The notes under the pieces: generated by a model
Database searches by the model: none
Seen by the model: only the letters and a program-made list of their open reading frames with translations
What the model was told of the DNA's origin: nothing
Shown: one piece after another, positions 19,151 through 26,051 of the stretch
Layout of the letters: the number at the start of each line of letters is the position of its first letter
Position numbering within the stretch: position 1 is the stretch's first letter
Origin: Angustibacter sp049994355
Lineage (GTDB): Bacteria > Actinomycetota > Actinomycetes > Actinomycetales > Angustibacteraceae
Length of the DNA: 64,000 nt
Reading direction: 5' to 3'
NCBI RefSeq assembly: GCF_049994355.1
Contig: NZ_CP188257.1
Span: 1,054,001 to 1,118,000, forward strand
Made by a program: the position numbers and the translations under genes

Positions 19151-20431
19151 GTGCCGAGCATCGAAGCAGTGGGAGCCCGCGAGATCCTCGACTCTCGCGG
19201 CAACCCGACGGTCGAGGTCGAGGTCGCGCTCGAGGACGGCACCATCGCGCGCGCGGCCGTGCCCTCCGGTGCGTCGACCGGCGCGTTCGAGGCGGTGGAG
19301 CGTCGGGACGAGGACGCCGCCCGCTACGGCGGCAAGGGCGTGCAGAAGGCCGTGCTCGCCGTGCTGGACGACATCGGCCCCGCCCTGCTCGGCTTCGACG
19401 CCAGCGAGCAGCGCCTGGTGGACGCCGCCATGCTCGACCTGGACGGTACCGACAACAAGGGCAAGCTCGGGGCGAACGCCATCCTGGGCGTCTCGCTGGC
19501 CGTCGCCCGCGCCGGCGCCGAGTCGGCTGGTCTGCCGCTGTTCCGCTACGTCGGCGGGCCGAACGCTCACCTGCTGCCGGTGCCGATGATGAACATCCTC
19601 AACGGTGGCGCGCACGCCGACACCAGCGTCGACGTCCAGGAGTTCATGATCGCGCCGATCGGCGCCGAGTCGTTCAGCGAGGCGCTGCGCTGGGGCGCCG
19701 AGACCTACCACGCGCTGAAGAGCGTGCTGAAGCAGCGGGGCCTGGCCACCGGGCTGGGCGACGAGGGCGGCTTCGCCCCCGACCTGCCCTCGACCAAGGA
19801 CGCGCTCGACCTGATCGCGGTCGCCGTCGACAAGGCCGGTTTCACGCTGGGCAGTGACATCGCCCTGGCGATGGACGTCGCCGCCACCGAGTTCTGCACG
19901 GACGGGGTGTACCGCTTCGAGCAGAACGACCGCGACGCCGCCTGGATGTCCTCGTTCTACGAGAGCCTGGTCGGCGACTACCCGCTGGTCTCCATCGAGG
20001 ACCCACTGAGCGAGGACGACTGGGCCGGCTGGTCGCACCTGACGGCCACGGTCGGCGGCCGGGTGCAGATCGTCGGCGACGACCTGTTCGTCACCAACCC
20101 GACCCGGCTGCAGCGCGGCATCGACGAGAGCGCGGCCAACGCGCTGCTGGTCAAGGTCAACCAGATCGGCTCGCTGACCGAGACGCTGGACGCCGTGGAC
20201 CTGGCCCACCGCAACGGTTTCCGCTGCATGCTGAGCCACCGCTCGGGCGAGACCGAGGACACCACGATCGCCGACCTCGCGGTGGCCACCAACTGTGGCC
20301 AGATCAAGACCGGCGCCCCCGCCCGCAGCGACCGCGTGGCCAAGTACAACCAGCTGCTCCGGATCGAGGAGGAGCTGGACGACGCCGCGCGCTACGCGGG
20401 TCGGGCGGCCTTCCCGCGCTTCGGGGGCTGA
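19151..20431 (+). CDS. eno: enolase
   Basis: A 426-residue phosphopyruvate hydratase, interconverting 2-phosphoglycerate and phosphoenolpyruvate in glycolysis. All family signatures are present: AREILDSRGNPTVEVEV, GASTGAFEAVE, GANAILGVSLAVA, MMNILNGGAHADTSVDVQEF, LGDEGGFAPDL, SIEDPLSEDDW, VGDDLFVTNP and SHRSGETEDTTIADLAV. GTG start after GAGGAGC. It is followed 8 bp later by divIC, the conserved actinobacterial order. Confidence 0.98.
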   Translation: MPSIEAVGAREILDSRGNPTVEVEVALEDGTIARAAVPSGASTGAFEAVERRDEDAARYGGKGVQKAVLAVLDDIGPALLGFDASEQRLVDAAMLDLDGTDNKGKLGANAILGVSLAVARAGAESAGLPLFRYVGGPNAHLLPVPMMNILNGGAHADTSVDVQEFMIAPIGAESFSEALRWGAETYHALKSVLKQRGLATGLGDEGGFAPDLPSTKDALDLIAVAVDKAGFTLGSDIALAMDVAATEFCTDGVYRFEQNDRDAAWMSSFYESLVGDYPLVSIEDPLSEDDWAGWSHLTATVGGRVQIVGDDLFVTNPTRLQRGIDESAANALLVKVNQIGSLTETLDAVDLAHRNGFRCMLSHRSGETEDTTIADLAVATNCGQIKTGAPARSDRVAKYNQLLRIEEELDDAARYAGRAAFPRFGG

Positions 20432-20439
20432 GCGGGCCG

Positions 20440-20997
20440 ATGGCAGCAGGACGACGGCCGGGCAGCACCGGCGGATCGCGCAGCCCGTCGCCGGGTGCGG
20501 GCCGCGCCGGTGCGCGTCCGGGTGCGGGTGCGCGGACCGGCGTCCGCCCTGCGCCGGCGGCCTCCGCCCGGCGGCGCTCGCCGTCGGCCGGGCCGCGGGC
20601 CAGCCGCACCCTGCGGCTGGTCGTCCTCGGCGGCGTGCTGGCCGTGCTGGCGGTGCTGCTCGCCCCCGCGCTCCGCTCGTACCTGACCCAGCGCCAGCAG
20701 ATCGACGCGCTGCGCAGCACGGTGAACGAGCAGCAGGCGCAGGTGGGTGACCTGCAGAAGGAGCGCGCGGCCTGGAACGACCCCGCCTACGTCAAGGCGC
20801 AGGCGCGCGACCGGCTGAAGTTCGTGATGCCGGGGGAGAAGACGTACACGGTGATCGACCCGCGTCCGCAGGTCGCCCCGAGCACCTCGCCCGCGAAGGC
20901 CGCGGCGGGCACGGCGCGCAGCGACCGCTCGTGGTTCGACGACGTGTGGCGCTCGGCGCAGATCGCCGGCCGCGGCGGGGCCGCGGCCAAACCATGA
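20440..20997 (+). CDS. DivIC/FtsB-type septum formation initiator
   Basis: A 185-residue bitopic cell-division protein. An ~58-residue Arg/Pro/Ala-rich cytoplasmic tail precedes one membrane helix (LVVLGGVLAVLAVLLAPAL, ~residues 60-78), then an extracellular coiled coil (residues ~82-112, TQRQQIDALRSTVNEQQAQV) and the family box YVKAQARDRLKFVMPGEKTY. In division it would bridge FtsQ/FtsL-type partners at the septum. It starts 8 bp after eno, and its stop overlaps the DUF501 ATG (ATGA). Confidence 0.92.
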   Translation: MAAGRRPGSTGGSRSPSPGAGRAGARPGAGARTGVRPAPAASARRRSPSAGPRASRTLRLVVLGGVLAVLAVLLAPALRSYLTQRQQIDALRSTVNEQQAQVGDLQKERAAWNDPAYVKAQARDRLKFVMPGEKTYTVIDPRPQVAPSTSPAKAAAGTARSDRSWFDDVWRSAQIAGRGGAAAKP

Positions 20998-21494
20998 CCG
21001 GGGCGGTCGACCCAGCTGACCTGGCGACCGTCGAGGCTCAGCTCGGACGGCGTCCGCGGGGGGTGGTGGACGTCGCGCACCGGTGTCCCTGCGGGGACCC
21101 GGACGTCGTGCGCACCCTGCCGAAGCTGAACGACGGCACGCCCTTCCCGACCACGTTCTACCTGACCTGTCCGCGGCTGACCGGCGCGATCAGCACGCTC
21201 GAGTCGTCCGGCCTGATGGCGCAGATGACCGAGCGGCTCGGGCAGGACGGCGAGCTCGCCGAGCGGTACCGGCTGGCGCACGAGGACTACCTGCGTCGGC
21301 GCGACGAGCTCGGCGAGGTGCCGCAGATCGCCGGGATCAGCGCCGGTGGCATGCCCAACCGGGTCAAGTGCCTGCACGTGCTCGTCGGGCACTCGCTGGC
21401 TGCCGGCCCGGGGGTCAACCCGTTCGGCGACGAGGCGCTGGAGGCGTTGCCGCAGTGGTGGTCCAGGGGCTCGTGCACCGGGGAGGAAGAATGA
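20994..21494 (+). CDS. DUF501 protein
   Basis: A 166-residue DUF501 protein, near-universal in actinobacteria between divIC and ppx. Conserved pieces are RRPRGVVDVAHRCPCGDP with the C-P-C, TPFPTTFYLTCPRL, and GMPNRVKCLHVLVGHSLA with invariant Cys and His, which may together bind a metal or a cluster. Function unknown. The ATG at 20994 overlaps the divIC stop (ATGA), which rules out the longer in-frame extension into divIC. Its stop overlaps the ppx ATG. Confidence 0.9.
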   Translation: MTGAVDPADLATVEAQLGRRPRGVVDVAHRCPCGDPDVVRTLPKLNDGTPFPTTFYLTCPRLTGAISTLESSGLMAQMTERLGQDGELAERYRLAHEDYLRRRDELGEVPQIAGISAGGMPNRVKCLHVLVGHSLAAGPGVNPFGDEALEALPQWWSRGSCTGEEE

Positions 21495-22423
21495 CCAGGG
21501 TTGCGGCGATCGACTGCGGAACCAACTCGCTGCGCATGCTCGTAGCGGACGTCGACCGAGGCGCCGGCACCCTCGTGGACGTCGAGCGGCAGATGGAGAT
21601 CGTCCGGCTCGGCCAGGGAATCGACAGGACCGGACGGATCGCGCCCGCCGCGCTGGAGCGCACCCTGAAGGTGACCGCCGACTACGCGGTGCGCTGCCGC
21701 GAGCTCGGCGTCGAGGCGATGCGGTTCGTCGCGACGTCCGCCTCGCGGGACGCCGAGAACCGCGACGAGTTCGTCGTCGGCGTGCGCGAGCTGCTCGGCG
21801 TCGAGCCGGAGGTCGTGCCCGGCTTAGAGGAGGCGCAGCTGGCCTTCGCCGGTGCGACGTTCGAGCTGGCGGCGGCCGGTGGCGGCCCGTTCCTGGTGGT
21901 GGACATCGGCGGCGGCTCCACCGAGCTGGTTCGTGGGGACGACTCGGTCGAGTCGGCGCTGTCCGTCGACATCGGCTGCGTGCGGCTCACCGAGCGGCAC
22001 CTGCACTCCGACCCGCCGACCCAGGTGGAGGTCGCGGCGGCCCGGGCGGACATCGAAGCCGGGCTGGACCGGATCGCCGAAGTCGTTGCGCTGCAGGGCA
22101 TCCGGACCGTCGTCGGGGTGGCCGGCTCGGTCACCAACGTGACTGCGACGGCGCTTGAGCTGACCGAGTACGACCCGGCCCGGATTCACCGCACCGAGCT
22201 CGCGGTGGACGTCGCCCGGCTGGCCTGCGACGAGCTGCTGGCCATGTCGCGCGCGCAGCGGGCCGCCCTGCCGTTCATGCATCCCGGGCGGGTGGACGTG
22301 ATCGGGGCCGGCGCGCTGATCTGGCGGATGGTGATCGACCGGATGGTCGCCGAGTCCGGCATCGCGTCGGTGGTCGCCAGCGAGCGCGACATCCTGGACG
22401 GCATCGCCTTCAGCATCACCTGA
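21491..22423 (+). CDS. ppx: exopolyphosphatase / GppA-type phosphatase, containing a TTA codon
   Basis: A 310-residue Ppx/GppA protein of the ASKHA fold, hydrolysing polyphosphate or pppGpp. Nucleotide-binding loops are AAIDCGTNSLRMLVADV at the start and LVVDIGGGSTELVRGDD at ~residues 136-152; FVATSASRDAENRDEF and the late GVAGSVTN are also family-typical. It overlaps the DUF501 stop (ATGA), and GGGAGGAAG precedes the ATG. Codon 112 (21824-21826) is TTA, the only TTA codon I found in any gene of the window; decoding it needs a UAA-anticodon tRNA such as the one encoded 2.8 kb downstream. The 65-bp palindromic repeat follows the gene. Confidence 0.93.
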   Translation: MTRVAAIDCGTNSLRMLVADVDRGAGTLVDVERQMEIVRLGQGIDRTGRIAPAALERTLKVTADYAVRCRELGVEAMRFVATSASRDAENRDEFVVGVRELLGVEPEVVPGLEEAQLAFAGATFELAAAGGGPFLVVDIGGGSTELVRGDDSVESALSVDIGCVRLTERHLHSDPPTQVEVAAARADIEAGLDRIAEVVALQGIRTVVGVAGSVTNVTATALELTEYDPARIHRTELAVDVARLACDELLAMSRAQRAALPFMHPGRVDVIGAGALIWRMVIDRMVAESGIASVVASERDILDGIAFSIT

Positions 22424-22479
22424 CCCCTCGCCCCTCCGCCCTCCCGCCCTCCGCCCTCCCGCCCCCTGCCGCCCTCTGC

Positions 22480-22544
22480 ACTTGTGGTGAGGAATCGGGG
22501 TCTCCGGCCGCCGTGAGGGACCGGTTTCTCGCCACAAGTGGGGG
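22480..22544. repeat. 65-bp palindromic intergenic repeat, copy A
   Basis: A 65-bp element starting ACTTGTGGTGAGGAATCGGG and ending GCCACAAGTGGGGG, with 12-bp terminal inverted repeats (one mismatch) and an interior that can also fold. A same-length copy lies at 38829. Both sit just downstream of a gene stop (here 56 bp after ppx) beside a C-rich run, suggesting a REP/MITE-like element or recurrent terminator. Confidence 0.65.
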
Positions 22545-22577
22545 TTCGGGAGCGTGCCGGGACGGCAGGATGGCCGG

Positions 22578-23468
22578 GTGACGACGCCGCCTGCCGATCC
22601 GCACCCGGTCACCGGGCAGGACTTCACCTCGCCGGTGCCGCCGGGCACCGGCTGGCCCGGTGACCCGGCCAGCCCCCGCACCCCGCGGGCGCGCAGCGGG
22701 GCGGACGTCGTCCGGCTGGCCGCCTCATCGCGTGACGTCGCGACCCTGGACGCGCGGGTCTCGGTCTGCCGGGCGTGCCCCCGGCTGGTCGACTGGCGCG
22801 AGGACGTCGCCCGGCAGGGTCGGCGCGCGTCCTTCGCCGACCAGCCGTACTGGGGGCGGCCCGGTCCCGGCTTCGGCGACCCGGCGCCGCGGCTGCTGGT
22901 CGTCGGCCTCGCGCCCGCGGCGAACGGCACCAACCGCACCGGGCGGATGTTCACCGGCGATCGCAGCGGCGACTGGATCTACGCTGCGCTGCACAGGGCG
23001 GGCTACGCCGACGTGCCGTGGTCCCGGCACGCGGGCGACGGTCAGCTGCTGCGCGGTGCGCGGATCGTGGCCGCCGTTCGCTGCGCGCCGCCGGCCAACA
23101 AGCCGACGGGGCCCGAGCGGGCCACGTGTGCACCCTGGCTGGACCGCGACGTCCAGCTCGCCCTGCCCACGCTGCGGGTGGTGCTCGCGCTCGGCGCCAT
23201 CGCGTTCGACGCCTGCCTCGGCGCGGCCCGTCGCACCGGGTGGGCGGTGCCGCGGCCGGCGCCGCGGTTCGGCCACGGGGTGCAGGTGCCGCTGGTCGCG
23301 CCGGACGGGCGGGTCATCCCGCTGCTGGCCAGCTACCACGTCAGCCAGCAGAACACCTTCACCGGCCGGTTGACCGAGCAGATGCTGGACGACGTCCTCG
23401 CCCGCGCGCAGGCCCTTGCTCCACCCGGACCGCTCGAACCGCCGTCCGGAGCCGTTCTGGCGGAGTAA
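22578..23468 (+). CDS. family 5 uracil-DNA glycosylase (UdgB type)
   Basis: A 296-residue Fe-S uracil-DNA glycosylase of family 5, which excises uracil and related damaged bases from DNA. The catalytic loop is VVGLAPAANGTNRTGRMFTG (usual form GLAPGxHGxNRTGR; here Ala-Ala-Asn replaces Gly-x-His), and the minor-groove loop is SYHVSQQNTFTGRLT. Four cysteines (VCRACPRL, RCAPPAN and ATCAPWL) fit the 4Fe-4S cluster. Length is normal for actinobacteria. The GTG at 22578 is preferred to an upstream GTG (22554) because CAGGAT ends 6 bp before it, a leaderless-type promoter. Confidence 0.9.
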   Translation: MTTPPADPHPVTGQDFTSPVPPGTGWPGDPASPRTPRARSGADVVRLAASSRDVATLDARVSVCRACPRLVDWREDVARQGRRASFADQPYWGRPGPGFGDPAPRLLVVGLAPAANGTNRTGRMFTGDRSGDWIYAALHRAGYADVPWSRHAGDGQLLRGARIVAAVRCAPPANKPTGPERATCAPWLDRDVQLALPTLRVVLALGAIAFDACLGAARRTGWAVPRPAPRFGHGVQVPLVAPDGRVIPLLASYHVSQQNTFTGRLTEQMLDDVLARAQALAPPGPLEPPSGAVLAE

Positions 23469-23508
23469 AGCGCGTCGGGGGGAGCAAGGGGCAGGGCAGG
23501 ATGGGCGC

Positions 23509-24033
23509 ATGAGCCTGCTCGCCGTCACCGTCCTCGGTCACGACCGTCCCGGAATCGTGGCGGACACCACCGCCGCGCTGGCCCGTCTCGGGGGCAACCT
23601 CGAGGACTCGACCATGACGCTGCTACGCGGCCACTTCGCGATGCTGCTGCTGGTGCGCAGCAACGCGGGGGCGGGCGAGGTGCGCGACGCGCTCGCCGGG
23701 CTGGCGGCGGACGGCCGGCTGACCGTGGACGTCCGCGAGGTGCCCGACCTCGAGATCGGCGCCTCTGCGCCGGCGGGCGTGGCCTACGTGCTCAGCGTGC
23801 ACGGGGCCGACCGGCCGGGCATCGTCAGCGCGCTGACGGGGGTGGTGGCGGGTGCCCGCGGGAACGTCACCGACCTGTCCACCCGGTTGACCGGTGACCT
23901 GTATGTGCTGCTCGCCGAGGTGACGCTGCCGGACGGCGCAGACGTCGACCTGCTGCAGGCCGCGCTGCGGACGACGGCCGAGGAGCTCGGCGTGGACGTG
24001 TCGCTGCGCCGGCAGGACACCGACGAGCTGTGA
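23509..24033 (+). CDS. tandem ACT-domain protein (GcvR-like)
   Basis: A 174-residue protein made of two ACT domains: LLAVTVLGHDRPGIVADTTA at the N terminus and AYVLSVHGADRPGIVSALTG from ~residue 92, each with the DRPGIV ligand loop. It is similar in build to GcvR, the glycine-cleavage regulator, so it probably senses an amino acid and contacts a partner protein. It has no DNA-binding domain. The ATG follows CAGGAT by 6 bp (leaderless). The stop overlaps the def GTG, so the two genes form a pair. Confidence 0.87.
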   Translation: MSLLAVTVLGHDRPGIVADTTAALARLGGNLEDSTMTLLRGHFAMLLLVRSNAGAGEVRDALAGLAADGRLTVDVREVPDLEIGASAPAGVAYVLSVHGADRPGIVSALTGVVAGARGNVTDLSTRLTGDLYVLLAEVTLPDGADVDLLQAALRTTAEELGVDVSLRRQDTDEL

Positions 24034-24572
24034 GCGAGGACCGCCTCACCATGCCCACCCTGCCGAGCGGCGCGCTGCGGGACGTCGTCCGGGCTCCGGC
24101 GCGAGTGCTGTCCACGGGGGGCGCGCAGGTCGACCCGGCCGACCCCGAGGTGATCCGGCTGGCCGCGGACCTGCTGGCCACCCAGGCCGTCTCGCCGGGC
24201 TGCGTCGGGTTGGCCGCGCAGCAGGTCGGCGTCGCCTGGCGGGTGTTCAGCGTCGACGTCAGCGGCCACCCAAAGACCCGGACCGGCCACGGCGCGTTCG
24301 TGCTGTGCAACGCGGTCGTGCTCGAGGCCAGCCGGTGGGAGCGCGGCCGCGAGGGCTGCATGTCGGTGCCCGACCTGACCGGTGACGTCAAGCGGGCCCG
24401 GCGGCTGGTGGTCAGCGGGCAGCTGCCGATGACCGGCGAGACGGTGACGATCAGCACGGACGCGTTCGAGGCGGTCGCGCTGCAGCACGAGATCGACCAC
24501 ACGGACGGTGCGCTGTTCCTGGATCGGGTGGCGGGCGCGCACGCACTGCACGCCCGCCAGACCTACCTGTAG
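24030..24572 (+). CDS. def: peptide deformylase
   Basis: A 180-residue iron/zinc enzyme that removes the formyl group from nascent N-terminal Met. The three motifs are CVGLAAQQVGV (GxGLAAxQ), REGCMSVPD (EGCLS; Cys is a metal ligand) and QHEIDHTDG (HExxH). GTG start overlapping the ACT gene stop. The residues around motif 1 and the length fit a second-type actinobacterial deformylase rather than the copy beside fmt. A tRNA gene begins 26 bp downstream but has its own -10 element. Confidence 0.93.
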   Translation: MSEDRLTMPTLPSGALRDVVRAPARVLSTGGAQVDPADPEVIRLAADLLATQAVSPGCVGLAAQQVGVAWRVFSVDVSGHPKTRTGHGAFVLCNAVVLEASRWERGREGCMSVPDLTGDVKRARRLVVSGQLPMTGETVTISTDAFEAVALQHEIDHTDGALFLDRVAGAHALHARQTYL

Positions 24573-24585
24573 CAGCAACGGTCTC

Positions 24586-24591
24586 TAGGCT
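24586..24591 (+). promoter_or_regulatory. -10 element TAGGCT directly before the tRNA
   Basis: TAGGCT ends 6 bases before the first base of the tRNA acceptor stem. With the usual spacing transcription would begin at or within a base of the mature 5' end, leaving little or no leader for RNase P to remove. Confidence 0.5.
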
Positions 24592-24597
24592 GGGGCC

Positions 24598-24671
24598 GCC
24601 CCCGTAGCCCAACCGGCAGAGGCAGGCGCCTTAAAAGCGTTCCAGTACGGGTTCGAACCCCGTCGGGGGCA
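24598..24671 (+). tRNA. tRNA with anticodon UAA (Leu by codon), class-I shape
   Basis: A 74-nt cloverleaf without encoded CCA (ACCTC follows). The acceptor GCCCCCG pairs with CGGGGGC over 7 bp. The D stem is only 3 bp (GCC/GGC) with a GG in the loop. The anticodon stem GGCGC/GCGTT ends in two G-U pairs, and its loop CTTAAAA gives anticodon TAA at 24632-24634. The variable loop is 5 nt (CCAGT). The T arm is ACGGG-TTCGAAC-CCCGT and the discriminator A. By codon it reads UUA (Leu), yet it lacks the long variable arm expected of bacterial tRNA-Leu, so the amino acid attached is uncertain. Confidence 0.85.
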
Positions 24672-24713
24672 CCTCGCCGGGACTGCCAGGAATCGCCCAC
24701 CTATGATCACCAG

Positions 24714-24815
24714 ATGTTCGGGAACTTCCCAGGCTCGCCGGGCATTATGTGCATGACGGCCCGTGTCACGGGACGCCGCGATGGCCCGGCTGCGGGCCGA
24801 GGAGGACGACGATGA
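24714..24815 (+). CDS. possible 33-residue leaderless uORF ahead of the BI-1 gene
   Basis: TATGAT (24702-24707) ends 6 bp before an ATG opening a 33-codon frame (starting MFGNFPGSPG, ending in Arg/Gly). Its TGA overlaps the ATG of the Bax-inhibitor gene (ATGA), and the Shine-Dalgarno of that gene lies inside its last codons. If transcription starts at 24714 as the spacing predicts, this frame is either a translated leader coupling to the next gene or simply a 98-nt untranslated leader. Codon use is not strongly gene-like. Confidence 0.35.
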   Translation: MFGNFPGSPGIMCMTARVTGRRDGPAAGRGGRR

Positions 24816-25615
24816 GCAACCCGGTGTTCGAGCGGATGAAGGACGACCGCGGGTACGCGACGTTCGGTCCGACGGGCGCGACGAAGACGGACGCGCCGGC
24901 CCAGCCGACGTATGCCACACCGTCCGCCGACGAGCTGCAGACGATGTACTCCTCGCCCTCGGCGACCACCGCCGACACCGGCCGGATGACCTACGACGAC
25001 GTCGTGGTCCGCACCGCCATCGTGTTCGTCGCAGTGCTCGCAGGTGGCGTGGTCGGCTGGCAGGTGCCGGCACTGATGTGGCCAGGGCTGATCGGTGGCC
25101 TCGTGCTCGGCCTGGTGAACGCGTTCAAGAAGAGCCCGAGCCCCGCGCTGATCATCGCCTACGGCCTGTTCGAGGGTGCCTTCCTCGGCGGCATCAGCAT
25201 GTACTTCAACGACGCCTACCCGGGCATCGTCGCCCAGGCCGTGCTGGCCACGCTCGGTGTGTTCGCCGTCGTGCTGGTCGGGTTCCGCAGCGGCAAGCTG
25301 CGCACCTCGCCGAAGCTGAACAAGATCTTCTTCATCGCCATCGGCGGCTACATCGTCTTCGGCCTGGTCAACCTGCTGCTGATGGCCTTCACCGGCACCG
25401 GTTCGATGCGCGAGGGCGGCCTCGGCCTGGTGATCGGCGCTTTCGCGGTGGTGCTCGCCTCGTACTCGCTGGTGATGGACTTCGAGTTCATCAAGGCCGG
25501 CGTCGAGCAGGGCGCACCCGAGAAGTTCGCCTGGTACGGCGCGTTCGGCCTGATCGTCACGCTGGTCTGGCTGTACATCGAGATCCTGCGAATCCTGTCG
25601 ATCCTGCGCAACTAG
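24812..25615 (+). CDS. Bax inhibitor-1/YccA family membrane protein
   Basis: A 267-residue protein with a ~65-residue polar N-terminal tail and seven hydrophobic helices of the BI-1/YccA family (TMBIM-like, proton- or calcium-linked channel or stress proteins). YEFIKAG-like MDFEFIKAGVEQGAPEKFAW near the C terminus, carrying conserved Asp and Glu, and the helix AWYGAFGLIVTLVWLYIEIL are family-typical. GAGGAGGACGACG precedes the ATG. A hairpin terminator follows. The in-cell role in actinobacteria is unknown. Confidence 0.88.
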   Translation: MSNPVFERMKDDRGYATFGPTGATKTDAPAQPTYATPSADELQTMYSSPSATTADTGRMTYDDVVVRTAIVFVAVLAGGVVGWQVPALMWPGLIGGLVLGLVNAFKKSPSPALIIAYGLFEGAFLGGISMYFNDAYPGIVAQAVLATLGVFAVVLVGFRSGKLRTSPKLNKIFFIAIGGYIVFGLVNLLLMAFTGTGSMREGGLGLVIGAFAVVLASYSLVMDFEFIKAGVEQGAPEKFAWYGAFGLIVTLVWLYIEILRILSILRN

Positions 25616-25636
25616 CGCGGTCGCAGAGCTGCCCGG

Positions 25637-25664
25637 CGGGCCGTCACGAACGAGTGGCGGCCCG
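25637..25664 (+). terminator. intrinsic-type terminator after the BI-1 gene
   Basis: CGGGCCGTCAC, loop GAACGA, GTGGCGGCCCG: 11-bp arms with one mismatch, 21 bp after the BI-1 stop, followed by a short TTGGTG. GC-rich with a poor U-tract, as usual for actinobacteria. Confidence 0.6.
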
Positions 25665-25702
25665 TTGGTGCGTCCCGGTCCGGCGCGTGACACGCTCGGC
25701 GC

Positions 25703-26032
25703 GTGCCTGAGCCCACCGCGGACGACGCCCAGCTCGACGAGCTGCGCGACGGTCTGCGCCGCGAGCTGGCTAGGGTGCAGGGGCGGCTACGCGCCCTGCC
25801 GCTGGACCGGCTGGACGGCGAGCCCGCCGCGCTGGCCCGCGCCGCCGCGCAGGACCTGGCCGATCTGGCGGCGGACGCCCAGCAACGCCCGCGTCGCAGC
25901 GTTCCGCAGCTCGAGGTGCACGGCGTGCCGGACCAGCTCGCCGTCACCGCGCACGACGTCCTGGCCGAGGGCGACCGCGCCGCGCTGAGCCAGGCCCTCG
26001 ACGTCCTGACCGCCCTGCGCCGCGCACTGTGA
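25703..26032 (+). CDS. small helical protein of unknown function
   Basis: A 109-residue, highly charged, Ala/Leu/Arg-rich protein, predicted mostly helical (LDELRDGLRRELARVQGRLR is amphipathic). No signal peptide, membrane helix or known domain. The GTG start is backed by CACGCT ending 6 bp upstream, the leaderless pattern. It converges on the next gene, with only 19 bp between the stops. I do not recognise a family. Confidence 0.6.
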   Translation: MPEPTADDAQLDELRDGLRRELARVQGRLRALPLDRLDGEPAALARAAAQDLADLAADAQQRPRRSVPQLEVHGVPDQLAVTAHDVLAEGDRAALSQALDVLTALRRAL

Positions 26033-26047
26033 GCCAGCGCGGGCTCA
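26030..26047. terminator. small bidirectional hairpin between converging genes
   Basis: TGAGCC-AGCGCG-GGCTCA, a perfect 6-bp inverted repeat starting on the stop codon of the small helical protein gene and ending 5 bp before the stop of the converging gene. Confidence 0.35.
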
Positions 26048-26051
26048 GGGC

